NCBI RefSeq assembly: GCF_037975245.1
Contig: NC_092581.1
Coordinates: 9,865,303-9,929,302 of the forward strand
Origin: Apostichopus japonicus
Lineage: Eukaryota; Echinodermata; Holothuroidea; Aspidochirotida; Stichopodidae
Direction: 5' to 3'
Length of the DNA: 64,000 nucleotides
The position numbers and the translations under genes were made by a program. This document shows, in pieces, positions 40,301 to 55,300 of this stretch (the first letter of the stretch is position 1; each line of letters begins with the position of its first letter). Under the pieces are notes generated by a model. It was given only the letters and a program-made list of their open reading frames with translations, did not search any database and was not told the origin of the DNA.

Positions 40301-43300
40301 GGCCCCAAAAACTTGGAATAAAAACAGAATGTGACAATGAAGATGAAGTAAAACCGATAACTGTTGCAAAAAAAAAAAAAAAAAACTACAATAATTGGCG
40401 AAAAAATGCAGGAAGCTTGCTACATCCACCACAATGCACAGCCCGACACCAGCACAGAAAAGTACAGATAGAGGGCGATTCCAACTCTACATGACTGAAT
40501 AGAAAGAGCAACTTTGCGTGGTATATAAACTTGTTGTCTCTTTTTTTTTTCTGTTCTGTCATTTTTTTTTATTTTTTATCTCTTACCCAATGGTGAAGGG
40601 GTAGTACTGCATGGGGGCTGGCTGGGGGCCGCTATCTGTCTTACACCTTGTGTGTTGGCTGTGGAGTGGAAATTTAAGGGATCAAGGAGATGTTAGTTCT
40701 TGTTAATATTAGCAATTAAAATAAAAAAAATTCAAAATTCTGATTCAGTAGAGAGATTGGTTTTGATTTACTTAAAAAGAAAAAAAGAAAAATAAAGAAT
40801 GTGATTAATTAACTTTGGACATGATGGAGTCTTTCTAAGTCTGTGCACACACTTTGATTATAAATGTCCAAATTTAGATCAATTGACGATCTCACCAAAT
40901 TTGTAATTCAAATATGATACATACATGGCAATGGTACAATATTCGACTAATATTTATATTAATTATAACTAAGAAAGAACTTCATATCAGGAACACTCAA
41001 TAGGAAGGGAAGGAGGGGGAGGGAGGGAAAGAATAAACTGAACAGAATGAGAAAAGGTCCTCTATAATACAAAATAGTGTAATAGTTTTAGGGGCGCCAT
41101 GAGGAATTAGAACGGGCAATGGTCACTGTCGTGAGTTCGGACATCCCTCGATGGGGTCACCTAAATTTGGACAGTGATAACTCCACTTGTTACACACTAC
41201 TCTTATATCAGTAACTATATATGATCAAAAAGGGAGAAAAATCCACAGGAAAAAAAAAAGGTCAAAATGGAAACTTGTGAAATTCTTCAGAAACATTGGT
41301 TCCAATCATGTCTTCAGTTCTCTTTTCTTGTAAAAAGCAAAGCTTTAATTCTGCAATTTTTAGTCATAATTTAGTAAATTTATGTAGATTTGTGAGCTCT
41401 GATAACAGTTAGACATATCATTGGATGATACAAGAGTCGTTCTATGTAGAAAGAAACCTTTTCCTTTGCAAATTGCTTTGCAATCTGAGACAGACGATGA
41501 AATTTGACGGAGACTGTTAAGTTGTCAAAAGAATGAGATATGTTTACAAAATCCCAAGGGGAATGAAGTAGATTATTACTAAATTATTACAATTTTTGTC
41601 TATTTCTTTCCTGCTTCTGCCGGTAATATTTCTACCTCAGGTGTAATTCAAATTTAATATGGAGCCTAGACACAATTACAAAAATCTACATTTATTCAGA
41701 TTATAGCGCTGACGAAAGAGATCTCGTCTTTCTAGACTCTCCCATCAACAACTTGGATGTTTGGCGAGATTGTACGGGCTGGGAAAGAAGTTGATATGTA
41801 AGGTGTTTACATGTGCGTTTCTTCTTTAGTAACATCCGTGTTGTTTCAGTGTTTATCACATCATGTACAATGGCAAGCTATTTATATGTGACTATACACT
41901 GGGTTTACTCATATGTAAAACAACCCACTATGCAATTGCCACAACATTAATGAGTTGTTCAATTGGGTAATTCAGTAAAAAAGTCAGTTGAACATTATTG
42001 CCGATACTTATAGTATGAATATTAAAATAGCTCAGTGAATGCGGAAAAATGAATTTCTACTTAAAATCCCTTTCAACACAGGACGCCCTGTACGTAAATA
42101 TAAGTACTGAGAAAACCACATTCAAAATATAACAAAATAAAAAAAATGTTAAACCTTAAAAAATATAAAAATAAAAATAAAAGGAGAAGGAGAGGGTTGA
42201 AAAGAAGGGAAACTAGGTGGAAGAGTGTTATGCAATTCACAAATTATTCTAGGTGCAATGAGATCAAACTTCAGTAGATTGTAGATTTCAATCATTTGAT
42301 ACATGTATCTAGATGGTATCAATCGAAATAACAGGGTTGGAAGTAAATTAGAGAGGATTTCAGTAGTTGTGAATTCTAGCAATCAAACTAGTTCCATGGG
42401 AATGCAATCAAACAAACTAGTTCAAGATAAATGCAATAAAACAAACTAGTTCCATGGGGAATGCAATCAAACAAGTTCAATGTTGATGCAATCAAGCAAA
42501 CTACTGCTTCTTCATGCGATAGAGCAAACTAGCTGCATTTGAATGCGATCAAACTAGTTCCACATGAAGACAATCAAGGACGCTGGTTCCACATGGAAGC
42601 AATCAATGAAACTACTTCCATGTGAATGCAACCAAATAAATTCAGTTTCAAAATGAATGCAATCAAAGAAACTATATCCAGAACAATTTTCAATCAAGTA
42701 AACTAGATCCATATGAATGCAATCAAGAATTTCTCTTCACCCAAACTGGCACAATCAGTTGGTTATTATTGGAAGAACATATCAACTTATCATATCAACC
42801 AATCATATCAATCATATCAACCAAGACATTTCAGGGTGGCATCTTTGATCAAAGTTAGGTTTTTCTATTAAAGAGTTCATATGTTTGGAACATTGTTCTT
42901 GGACGAGAGGGTGAGGGGAAGGCAAGGAGGAAGAGATGAGTGAAGGGGGTGATAAATCCAAATTTATTATCAAAACAGTCCCACAAATTTGCAACTCAAA
43001 TCTTGTCCACATTGTGAAGGAACAAAATCAAAGCTTACAGTTTCTAGGCAAACAAACTAATTTGTGAAATGCTCCCATCATCACAAATTGTCCACCATAG
43101 GGAGGACATGGTGTTTATACCAGATGGTGTTTATACCAGATGCTATTCCACACTGCTTTCAGGATTTTGATTTCCATCGCATGAAACAGATGTTCTAATT
43201 AATTGACCACATCCACTGGTTTATGGACCACATCCCACATCCCTACCTAAAGACAAACGTTTCTGTTTAGCTACTAACTTCCTCTCATTTTAACAGACCC

Positions 43301-46300
43301 TAAACCGAACTATTACTCAAAGTAAACACTGCAAAATTGATAAACCTTTTGACAATCCTGTAGCCTAACCTTAAACACTGTAAATTGATAAACCTTTGAC
43401 AATCCTGTAGCCCCTAACCTTAAACACTGTAAAATTGATAAACCTTTTGACAATCCTGTAGCCTAGCCTTCCCTACCACACAGAGAATGCCAATAAGTGA
43501 GTACTGTTAACAGTGATCAATTATTAAAAATAGAGAAATAAACCAAGGTCATAGTCCACACTCTTTCCTCATACACGACACCTAAAGAGCCGATTAAGAG
43601 ATGAGAATATGTTCTCAATATTCCTACGTTCTTTGGAAAGATTTGAAATATATCTAGTCACGCTCACTTTGCTATGGGATTATGGTTGCTCATCATTTCA
43701 AAAACTTATTCAAAACTGAGGTTAACTCCTACTGCTTTAAAATAAACACATTGGCTGTCTTTCCGCCTGTCTGTGTCACTGGAAGTTTTCGGACAAAGCT
43801 CCTCGTAAGCCTGTGTCGCGAAAGCTCGGAAATTGGAGGTTTACAGACCCGTGCACTATTTAATAAGCCTAGGACTAGAATCTTCCTTTAGCTCTCTCCA
43901 TCTCTCTCTCTCTGCCTCTCACACAGCTTCTTCATAACACCTGGGAGGAGATCCTCAAAATGTGTAGGCTTATCAAAGCCAAAAGCTTATCAAAGCCAAG
44001 CGACTATCACCAGCAACACTAAGTAGCGTGATGAGATCGATACCGAATGCAATTTTTAAGAGTACATCGCGTATCATACACTCGTTCAACAGCCAAGATT
44101 AGCTTACCTCAATCCTCCTAGGATTTTCGTCGAGTATTTTTTTTTATAATTTTTTTTCTGTGCCATTTCTCGAAACCCAGGCGAAAGAATCTTTCTCTGA
44201 GTATGTAACACTATCAGTCAGAAACAGTGATATTCATATTGCTTTACGCATTTCAAGTCCAATTGTTATAATGTCTCCTGCATGCGTGGTCGATTCCAAT
44301 TTCTTTCATACATGTTCAAATACTATTCCAAGAGGTGTGTGTGGGTTAAGAATACTTTTGACAAACTATAACATTTGAATCCAAAACATGTTGCTTAAAG
44401 CAACATTTTGTATAATATTATATAATTTCCTGCTAGGATCGAAACGTCAGGCCAACTTACTTTTACACATTCTATAATTTTATATAATTTATATATGTTA
44501 AAAGTTATGTGTGCTGTCTAAAATGATCTCAATTTCTCTTACAAAATTTATCATCAAGTCAAAACTGAATATGTACTGAGAGGAAATTTAGAAATTCGCT
44601 AAAATATCAATTGCTCCAAAGTTACAAACTCCCTTAAAGCAGGATTGCCATGACACACAAATTTGGAATCCAAAATATTGACAGATTTTCCCCTAAGAAC
44701 TGATTTCAATTTTAAAATATATCTTGTCTGGGGGTGGTGATGGAGTGAGGTGGAGTAGGATGGGATGCCAGGGGTGGCTGGGAGAGGAGGTAGAGTAAAA
44801 TTGCAACAACACATATCTGCATGGATACCCACCTAATGGTGAAGCCGTGTAAGCTGTTTGTGCTTTGGTTGCGTTAGAATTATCCCTGTAAGTTCCGTTG
44901 AGTATTGCTAACTCCATCAGTTGCTTCTTCTTCAGTTCATCTTCACCATCAGCCTGTAAATGTAAAGCAAACATGAAAAGTGCGGAATAAAACACCCGTA
45001 GTGTAAAATGTGACGGTTGCTAACTAAATAAAAGTATGCAGTTGGGAAAACGACACAGAGAAACCATTGATGACCATACTTCCAATGCAGACCAAGAAAG
45101 TGGACAGGCCAAAAGTGATCTCTTGCTACATATCACGTACATTCAATATGAGATTGAACATAATGCTGTCATGTCTCGGCAACACAGGACAAAATAGGGC
45201 TGTAAATCTCTTCACTAAACATGCAACCCTTACAGCAAGAGTGCCAATGTTCTGCAGAGAATGGTGAGGAATTAAAGAAGTAAATATCGCTCCCGCTCCC
45301 ACCTTTCACTTCATGGGTTATAGATTTTTCTCCCACCAGTTTGACTCAAAAGCCCTCTAAACGGGGGTTCCTAAACAAAGTAAATTTCTCTTCCGGGGAA
45401 CAGCCCAGCCACCTGATTTTTTTCTTTTTTTCTTAGCTTAGTTCTCCTCCAAGGAGGTTGTTATTGCTAGGTCTGGGGGCAGCCTCCCAGTATTGCAATG
45501 TATGTTTGAATGTGATAAAGAGAGCTCAAACCGTAAGTGTGCTAGTAGGGAAACTTCGTTTGAGTGCCTCTTAAGAACAGAAGGCATCTGCTACTGAAAG
45601 AAAACCACAATGCTACAGACCTTGAAACCATGAGTTAGGGTAGTACCCACATACATATCACTATTCACTACTGCCAGTGGACATGTGGCAAAAATAAAGG
45701 ACTAAATAAGTACATCAAAATTATCTTTTTTCATTCTTTATTTTGTCTTCTTCTCCATGCTGTAAGTCTCTCTTTAATTATCTGTCTCTTGTTTTGCCTT
45801 TTTTGTCACCCTCTGTTTTTTGAGAAAGTTAATTTGCAGATGAGTACAGCAACCCCAAGGGTGAGATTGTAAAGTACAAATTATGGTCACCAGGCGGCTG
45901 ACACAAAACCAACAAATGTGGAAAAAGTATTTGCACATGGTTGGTTTTTGATGGGATGTACCAAAATCAACTGGAAATCATGATGAATTGAAAGGCTGGC
46001 CACTCAAGGTGAAATGGCAAGCAACGAGACTTTAACGTGATGATGATTATTCAACCAGAGCCCTCCTCGACAAATATTATTGTTATAATTAGAACGGGCA
46101 CTCTGAATTATTCGTATCCTAATCAGGCGGGAGGGAGGGATGGCTCGACCTCATACGAGCGAGCAAAAGGTGTCTCCGGGAAGGACAAAAACATGTGTTT
46201 GATTATTCCACATTTATAAAACAAAAGAAAATAGCAGGAATTGCTTTCCATTTTTCTTGTTTTCATTTTTTTATCCTGATTGAAATTGTTCAGCTTTAAT

Positions 46301-49300
46301 ATTATGTTAATGCTTGTAAGATGAAGGAAAGAAAATAAATTAACTTAATCCACGTATTGATCACCTAGTCAACGATTTATTCAACAACTAACATTCAGTT
46401 ATGTACTAACTGTGCTTGGTTCACAAAATTCATGCAATATTCACAAAAATTACAACAAAATGAGACAGATTATAAGCAAGGAACTTTTTAAAACTATTTC
46501 AGACAATTCAGAAAGAGACTTTTACATTTGAAACATTCGTGAGAGATTTCAACATTTACGACAAATGAAGACATTAAAACTTTGAGTTGAAGGGAAACTG
46601 ACATTTCTTGAAAGTGGTGAAATTTTCTGCTGTGTAACATGTATTGCGAAGGCAGTTTCTTGACTCAATTTTGATTTTAGTAACTTAATGCTCATTAAGA
46701 AACTAAATTCCTATCGAACTGTAGTTCATGAGATTGGCTTGTGAAGTTTATTACAAATAACGAAGCAAAAGTCAAAGGTAAAAAAAAAAAAAAATTAGAG
46801 TCTTCTAAAGTTACTTTTGAAGAACATGCATGTTACTTTTTATGGTACGAAAATGACAAAAGTGTCAAAATTAAATAAAGGAACACATTCAATAATCACT
46901 GACTTGCTGTTCACCTTTAAATTGGTAGCAAAAATCTTGCAAGAAATACCTTAAATTTGATGATCAATTGAAATATTTGTTTGAGTGATACTTGGGTAAA
47001 TTTTGTAACAATTGTTGACGAAACACAATCTGCTTGCTGTGCATTCCTAGCTTTTCTCACATGTTGCACATAGTGTGCAGATTACTTAATTATTATCCTT
47101 GCCAGACATAGTGTGTAGATTACTATATATTATCCTTGCCAGACACTCCGGTATATCTTATCACCAGCTAGACTTTTCTACACAGTTGTATATTATCACA
47201 GTGCTCGGTCATCAACCATGTGTCATGTATGTAGACTGTCTATATAGCCTTGTATTCCTCAACTATGCATTTTGCGGAAGTGTATTAATTTCATGGCTTA
47301 TCTTAAAGGGCTTTTTTCTTTAACACACATAGTGTATGTATCCTCTACACCAGGGACTACAGTGTGTACTGGGTGTCATGTCTGTCCCAACAATTGCTTT
47401 AGCAATTATACCACATATATATATAACAATGTTTCATACAACACACTATAATCCTGAGCACTGTAAGTTCTAAATTCCCTTCTGACTTGCACATAAATCT
47501 ATGACCCACGTGGCTCTGGTAGAGTATAAGGCCCAGTCACTGGATTATCAGTTGGTTCACCATTTCTACAGTCTACTGCGAAATGGTTAGATCTAACAAT
47601 ACGACCCCTTTTAATATGACCCTGGATTCAAGTCACAGCCTTTGGGCAGCTTTGGCTTATAGAGAAGTACCCCCTTTCACAGCAAGGAGACACCACAGGC
47701 TTTTCCTTTCACAGAAGAACCACAAGCTAAATGCATTTACATTAGAAATTTCTTTAACTCTTTAAGAGATCTAGCCTTCTTGTTAATCCCCCAAAAGTCT
47801 ACTGGCATTGATTTCTATTGGAGGGGTAGGCACCGATCAATACTAAGACCCAAGGATAGGCCTTGGTTACAATACAATAGGACAAATCTGAGCCAACGGA
47901 CAAGAGGGTGGCTTATAATCTTCTTGACAGGACAATTGTCTGCCTTCAACAGAGAGTATCTATGTTCAAATCTCTCTACAATTAATACATGTGTACTATT
48001 GATCTTGTTTACAAGTTTCAACCCTCTGCATATACATGCATGTGTTTGTGCATATGTATAACTTTTAAACTAAACGGCTACATTCGCCCATCTCCATAGT
48101 CAATTTTGGCTTCTGAGATCTCTATGGAGATCTTTACCTTTTTGTTTTTGGCAATTGCCCTAGATGTAGTACAATAGATTTACAGAGATAACACTATGTT
48201 TGGTACACAAATAACACTCATTATTTACTACGGTAGTGGCCCAGCTGATAAGAATCTAGATGCTGTGCTGACTTCTGTGGGGAACATAGCAACAGTGTTA
48301 CTAGGGCATTGTTTGCTATCATTCAGAACTTCACACCAACGCTTTTTTTGTAAAAAAGATCTTTTTTGGTTTTGGGGAGGGGCTGCCATGTTTCCAATGT
48401 GTCAATTCATAGGAGATGACATCTTTCACTTTTGTTTTTCTTTTCATATTTTCAAGGTGCCTGTTAACAGCACTCTTTGTTTACAAAACCAATACCCATG
48501 TACCCAAGCAGATCAAGTGTCAACCCCTCACAGCTGGCCCCTCCAAGCCGACCCCTCCAAGCCGACCCCTCCAAGCGGACCTCTCCAAGCCCACCCCTCA
48601 CAGCCGACCCTTCCAAGCTGACCCTTCCAAGTGGTTACTTGACGTAAGAGGGAAATACTGTTCTGAAAGAAGGAACTAGCACAGTATATATAGTAATCCA
48701 TTACAGATGGTTCTGTCACATCTACAGTATAGGCCAATGACGATAGCTGGGTTTGCAATGAGATGTACAACAACAATATAGTGTAACGAGACAGTCTGTG
48801 ACTTCCCAGATGAAGGTTGTCACCACATACTTGCACATACACAGCGTACCATTTAACCTAAGTCATAAGCATCCATATACTTTATTACACTGCTGTGATT
48901 TTCCTACTAGAACTTTCCATTCTATATTGTAACAATAGTGAGCCTGAATTTATGCTATAAATAGCATGAAATGCAAGTAAACAACATTTCTAGCAAGACT
49001 GGTGAAATTGTCTAACTGTGGGTTTTAACATTGCCCAGACCCAACATAGCTAAAAGTCGATTGGATAAACTCTTGTTATTATTAGGTAACACAGTACTGT
49101 CTATGGAGTAACGGTATTTACACCTCCACAAAATTTCTGAGATTTTTTCTTTTCTGTAGCAAATCTTTCCAAGGCCTCCACAGCATGATACGGTTGATTT
49201 ATTCTATCTGAAGAGGAGACAGACCGAACACTTAGACATATCTAAGGACAATGAAAAATGCATGCAAAAGAAACCCAGCAAATAACGTGATATGTAACAG

Positions 49301-52300
49301 GGCAAAAAAAAAGTAGTTCACAAACAAGACGCTCGGATGCAAAATTTATGTGTGTGTGTGGGTGTAATATGGGTCAAGAACTAAGAAACAACAGACAATC
49401 TGGGTCCTACACTGTAGCAACCTGAATTTTCTCTTGAACATAATGTGTAATAAAATTACTTTTAATAGCATCATTATAGTTCCACTTACTGAAAAATATA
49501 TGTTGACCAATAAGAAAAAAAACCAAAAAAATTCAATTATGGACTTATTGAGGTTTATTTTTCTTGGGAGTGGGTAAAGGATATAGGTGGGCATTTAAAC
49601 CTGTCATCAAATTTCTAACTGTAGCATATGAATTTCTCGAGCAATATAGAGACACCCAGGCAGTTAAAGTAAAAAGACTAAGCTTTGGTCAAATGTCCAA
49701 CTATACAGTACATTTATGTCTAAAAAGGAGATCATTTGGACATACATAGTGTTAACCATCTCTGGACAGAAATTTGAATTCCTTGCCAATCATATATATA
49801 TTTTTTTGTCTGTGGTAGAGTTTTTCCATAAGGACTTCTGGCTGTCATCTAAATTTTAATTTACGATTCTTTCATCTAATGGAGAAAAATGTAGCAAGAG
49901 TAATTTGGTAAAATCCTGTCGGGGAAAATCCCGATTCCGTGAAAACAGTGTGCTAATGGACATTTAATTTCCTGGCTATGCCAATTTGAATAAAAGCAAT
50001 TGAAGATGACATGCAGGTGGTTTATTATTTGGGTTTTCCAGCCATTCCTCTCTCTTTCTCGCTTTTCGGCAAGATACTAATAAAACATTTAGTGTGATAG
50101 CTGGTGGGGAACCTCCAGATCCTGTAATATTGAACAATTCTTGCCGAGGGCCTAAGGATAGTCTATACTGAATAGATGATGATACCAGAGATCACCACAA
50201 TATGGGAGAGGCAGGGTTTAAGGGAACCAATAAGAGAGGTGGGACGACTTAAGGGGTCCCATCTAGGGATGATTATCCTGACATGCATTAGAACGAAGAC
50301 ACTGAAAATTATTAATCTTATAAACTATTTAAAAGGTCCTAAAAATTAACTAGGTCTGTAGACGATAATCTTTTTTCACTTGGACATTGAACGTGTGTTG
50401 GAGTAAGGGAATAATAATTATCACGGTTGCATCTTGGGGTATCCCCCACCCGCCCCAACCCCATCCCACCTCCTGCACTCACCATCCACCACCCACCCAT
50501 CTGTACCGACACACTGTATTTCTTTCGAATTATTTCCCTTTGAAGTAAAAACAGGAACAGCATAAAATCACAAATAATTGACACTTTAGCCAAATTGAAA
50601 CATTGCTATATTTATAACAGATTGAAGAATCTTCAGAGTAAGGTTAATAGAAAGCCTGTAAATTCCTTGAAGCAAAAAGGGCGAAGGAAGAGAGCAACAA
50701 CTGAAAACACATCAAGTGAAAACAACCTTCTTTGGGATTTGGTCCCTATTTCCAAACATCCAATGACATATAGCATTAAATACAGGTTTTTTCCCTTTCC
50801 TAGAATATCTGTAGCCTATAATATCACAATCCTCAATTTACAACAAGACTATAAAAATCTTTTGTCCTGTAGAAAGAATAAGAACAATAATTGACCTTTC
50901 AAAGTTGTACAGTAGGATTACTTTATTTTTCTTGCAACTAAATCTGAACTTTCACTTTTAGCACAACCATTCCTTAATATCACTTACAATGTTTATGTTG
51001 CATTTTACAATTTGCTTCAAACGTAACTTTGTTCCTATCAAAGAAATAAGGGACGACTTCTGGTAAAATACACACAACCATGGACAAAATTGAGGCCAGA
51101 CAGACATGGATAGTGGAATTTCACTGTACCCAAACCCTATACTCTTGTGTGCTTGAGGCAGTCACAGTAACATAAAACCCCGTTCAGTGTGTACAGTACA
51201 CGGATTCAAAACAAGACTCTGCAACCCTGCAAGAGACCAGAAAACAAAAAACATGCCGACTCGCTCTCTCAAGAGCACGGCGTGAAAAAAAACATTGTTT
51301 TCCCAACTTCTCAAAGCTCCTCGGGCAACTCTTGAAGCGATATGGGTAAATAAAAATAGAATTCAAGGACGGGAGCCTTCGTGAACGCTTCAAAATTGAA
51401 GAAACTGCTCTGGAGGACTGCCTCTCTGGATGTGAAGAGCGTGAAGATGAGAGGCATTGATTACGGGCAGAGCTGGAGGGCTAGGCGTGAGACGAACTGT
51501 GAAACATCCAGACACCACTTCATTTCCTACAAAACCCAGCGCACGCAAAAACAAAATTTAGGCCTGCGGCGTGAACAGAGGATATGTTTCTGATTTAATT
51601 AATGAAGGCAGAAGTATGCATAATTATCCGAGGAACAAATAAATTTTGGGGAGAGACATGTGGCATTGAGAGCCTCACCAAAAACATGAGGTTTTCAGAG
51701 AAATCAGGGTCAACATGGCAGAATGTGTTATACTTAAATTTATAACCTGGCAAGATTTTGATAAATATCGCAGGACTACTGTATCGTATATATACTGAAA
51801 TAAGCTCAAGTAGATTGGACCAGCTCTATCTCCACACACACACCCTTCCCCCCCCCCCCCCCCGCCCATGACCAGAAATCAACATCTGTCTATCCACTTT
51901 GAAGATCTTTCCATCAGCATTTCATTGTCAATCAAGATATCCACTGCAAACCTATCTATCTTGTACTCTATCTTGAATTTATTTTTTCTTGAATATTTAA
52001 TACACACAAATTATTCATAGTATTTTAAACTACTGGAGGGACGGGAGGGGTACAGTATGGCAAGTTTTGCAACCAGTACGAGCCAGCATAACTCAGATAA
52101 TGCATTTCTTATGGATCCAATTCCCAATAGTTTTACTGTAGTCTGCCCTTACCATCCATCAACTCATCCCCTACCTGATCCCCTACCCCCCTCCCACCAC
52201 CATGTACAAATTGGCATTAAAGCATACATGTATGAAGGTTTCATTTGAACTGCAGCTAGGCCATAAAACAGGCAAGCTTCCAACAGCTTCACAATCTGGC

Positions 52301-55300
52301 TGAATGACAATGCCATCACTATTGACCACAAACAAACTAGACAGTTCAATTATGGTCACCCATGCTCAACTTTCAACAGGCATGTTACTGCCAGTCTTGT
52401 TTATTATTATTGATGATCTAGAATGCCTGGCAATTTCTTTTCCAGAATCAGAGCCTCTTGGGAAGTGCTTTTGTAAACTTTCTAGCAATTTTCATATGCT
52501 AAAATTTGGAGATAATAAAACTGCTGACTTTTAACTTTCCGGTGTACACCCACCCGCATCATTTATGCTCTAAAATGATCTCAGTTGTTCCAATTCCACA
52601 GCAAACAATGACAATGTTTTGTAATGTGTTTTGAACATTTCTGTCATCAGGTTATGACTCACTTAATTGAAAAACTGCTCCAAAAAGGTTTTTGGTAAGA
52701 AAGTAACTGCTACAGGTATGTCGAGAAGTGTGAGTAGGATCGGAAGGGGTTGTGTGGATGGGAGGGGGGTTGTGTGGATGGGAGTGGAGGCTAGGGGACA
52801 GGAGCAAGAGAGGGCCAGAATTTTTAGTGGGAGGAGTCACTCGAACGGGGGTAATTTCATATTCCATTAGAGAGAAACTAACGGGAGATCCTAACATGCA
52901 AATTCAGCCAACCTCAAACTAGAGAAAACTTGAGATTCAGGTAACATAGCTTTTTGGCAATTAGATAATAAAAAAAATTCAGCGATTGCTCTTCTTTATA
53001 AATTAATCCAAAAACAAGTAGTCATGTCGTAACAGTGAGTCTAATTGACACTTAAACAGCTTTTTGAGCTGATTTGATAAATCTTCCAGATGTCAATCTG
53101 TTGTTACTTGTTTCAGCTCCATACAAAACTTCCCATCAAATATCCAGTTCACCAGCACGACTAGCGTAAAGAAAACGTTTCAGATAGAGACGTGAAGGTA
53201 ACAAAACCTAGATTTCCTTGTGAGCGTGCAAATGACTAAATATTAACTAACCATTAAGTGTCCCGGGTGACAAATTCTTGCATAAAATACTATATTTTTT
53301 TACTCTAAATAGCACTGTAAATTTGATATTATTTTTTACGCTAAATACAACTGTAATTTTTTTTTATTTCTACTACTCTCCAGAATTAACTTTCAAGTTT
53401 GCTATGAAATCTCTGGGTGTTCTACATGTGGTCTGAAAATGGAATCCTCCTCTCCTTTTCGTAAAATACACTGGTCATAATGGGCTTGGAAGAGTTTGCT
53501 GACCAAACGGAGGAGAAAGAGTGACTCCTAATGGAAGAAGCTTTGGTACCCCACGTGGTTCCCCCTACTCTTCTCCTCTACAAGATGATAATTCTGACCA
53601 TATGATTTTTAATTCTGACAAAATAACGCTCCTAGCAAACCACCTCCTGTGAAGATGTATCTAATTATGCCCGCAGAGAATATCAAAGACAGAGATCAAC
53701 GGTGGTATGTATTTGCAGGACTTGTGATCTATCAATAAGCTCGCGATGAGACTACGTAAAAACAACAAAAGTTAAAAAAAGCAGCAGTAAGAACCCTGCA
53801 AAACGCCTCTAGGTAACGTAAGAGCAAGGTAGTCCCCTTGCTCCTTTTATTTATATCTTTTGTTAGCTTTCTTATTTTTTCTTCCCTTCTTCTTGTTTTT
53901 CGGTGTGTGCAAAAGTGTCCGTCCCTGGTCGTTGAACTGAAACAAAAGCCGTTTACTTGTGAGGAGGGTTTGTTATTGCATCTAGTATTTCAAAGACAAA
54001 CATTCCTTGAGTGGGTCTACTTCTCGAGGGTCAAAAAGAAACTGACGGTGAGCCAGCGAGCAGCAGCGTCTGTCGACTGTGATGACCCGATATGTAAATT
54101 TACAATCACTTTTAGAGATGTCTAGAGTCTCCAAGTTACATCCATCTACACGGTCTTGTGATTGATAGCTGATACATTCCTAGATGCATACCTGGCCAGC
54201 TCACCTAACGCCATCATCCTCTGCGCTCTTCTGTAATTTTCCAAGGAGTCCTAAAAGGTGGCCGGGGTAATTTTCATTCGAGGGCAAAGAAAGAGGTTAT
54301 TCCAGGAGGTATTTTTTTTTTTCTAATTCCCTTTCTTGTAAGAACTTCCCCTGAAAGCAGTTCACCTTGATAATTTCCTAAACCAAAATCCCATGACAAT
54401 GCAAGACTCTTTCATTAAGCTGGACAAAATCAAAAATTTATTTTCGTATCAACCGATGGGAGCAAAAATCGAACGTTTTTTAAACTTATTAAATTTATCA
54501 TTGATTATTAACTACTAGCTCATTTCCCTTCACTAGGAAAGGAGGGAAAAATTCTGGGGGGCTTCCTCTGTTTGATGAAGTCTGCAAAACATTTCCAGTC
54601 ATATAGTTTAGGTGCACGGGACAACTGGTGATCGGTGACAACCAGACGAGAGACGGAAAAAGCAAAATTCAATTTCATTTTGAGTAAATACACCCCAAAA
54701 GTTACTGGTTTTATGATAATTACTGTACTTGTCTCCCCCTCACAAACACACCACGTAAAACAACTGGTAACATCTTAGCACACATTTGATCATTTATGTG
54801 CTATATTATAAGCTACAGTTTTGACCTCTGCATCGCATTTATACTGTTCTCGTTAATAGACCTTCGGAATAACGATAGCTTGCATTTGTCATCAATTTAC
54901 TCAACAAAATAGAGAAATGTAGACCCTAAAGTTCCACATCTATTGGGCTTTCATAAAATACATAAAAAATACATAGAATGATCAATATTAAAGGCATTTG
55001 TCACCTCCTCACAGTCCAAGCATTTATTTGTTGGTGTTAATCCATTGTTCTGTCACTTTGTATTAGTCTGCCAAGACATTTTACTTAAGAACTCTTTTAT
55101 CCTCTGAACCAAAGTACACCCACGATATGTATGAACCAAAGCATTAGTTATCCTGGACAGTACTTGTTTAACCAGATGGGGCAATTCCCTTATTCCTCTC
55201 TTAACTGTCATCCTCCCATATTATGCTGCAAAGTCACTCGTTTTGACGGTACAAACACAGTTCCTTACCTATATCTGATAGAAACATGATATTCATACTA

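Larger units (their letters stand above)
28801..40586. other. qki intron of 11.8 kb between cassette exon and C-terminal exon
   Basis: Contents: an AT-rich short repeat (28863-28904), a hAT-type MITE (30427-30794), a motif-dense unique block (31565-31850), the 11-copy 48/49-bp minisatellite (34429-34961), poly-G/poly-C tracts (33182, 34143, 36690, 38889) and AT-rich low-complexity DNA around 39540-39610. The complex stretch 35160-35560 has open frames on both strands but no recognisable product. Confidence 0.8.
40659..44832. other. qki intron of 4.2 kb between QUA2 exon and cassette exon
   Basis: The intron holds the bipartite ACTAAC element close to the cassette exon, a degenerate tandem array (42380-42729) and a three-copy 49-bp repeat (43323-43469). 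No coding sequence was recognised on either strand. Confidence 0.8.

Noticed and set aside
40587-40635. Alternative acceptor inside the 72-nt exon giving a 49-nt exon (peptide [17 protein letters not shown])
   Set aside because: The peptide looks attractive, but it leaves two bases over and breaks the frame into the next exon, and the pyrimidine tract is poor. The 72-nt form keeps the frame and has a good acceptor and branch point.
48196-48621. 141-codon plus-strand open frame
   Set aside because: Its end is the 14-bp minisatellite and the rest has no recognisable domain.
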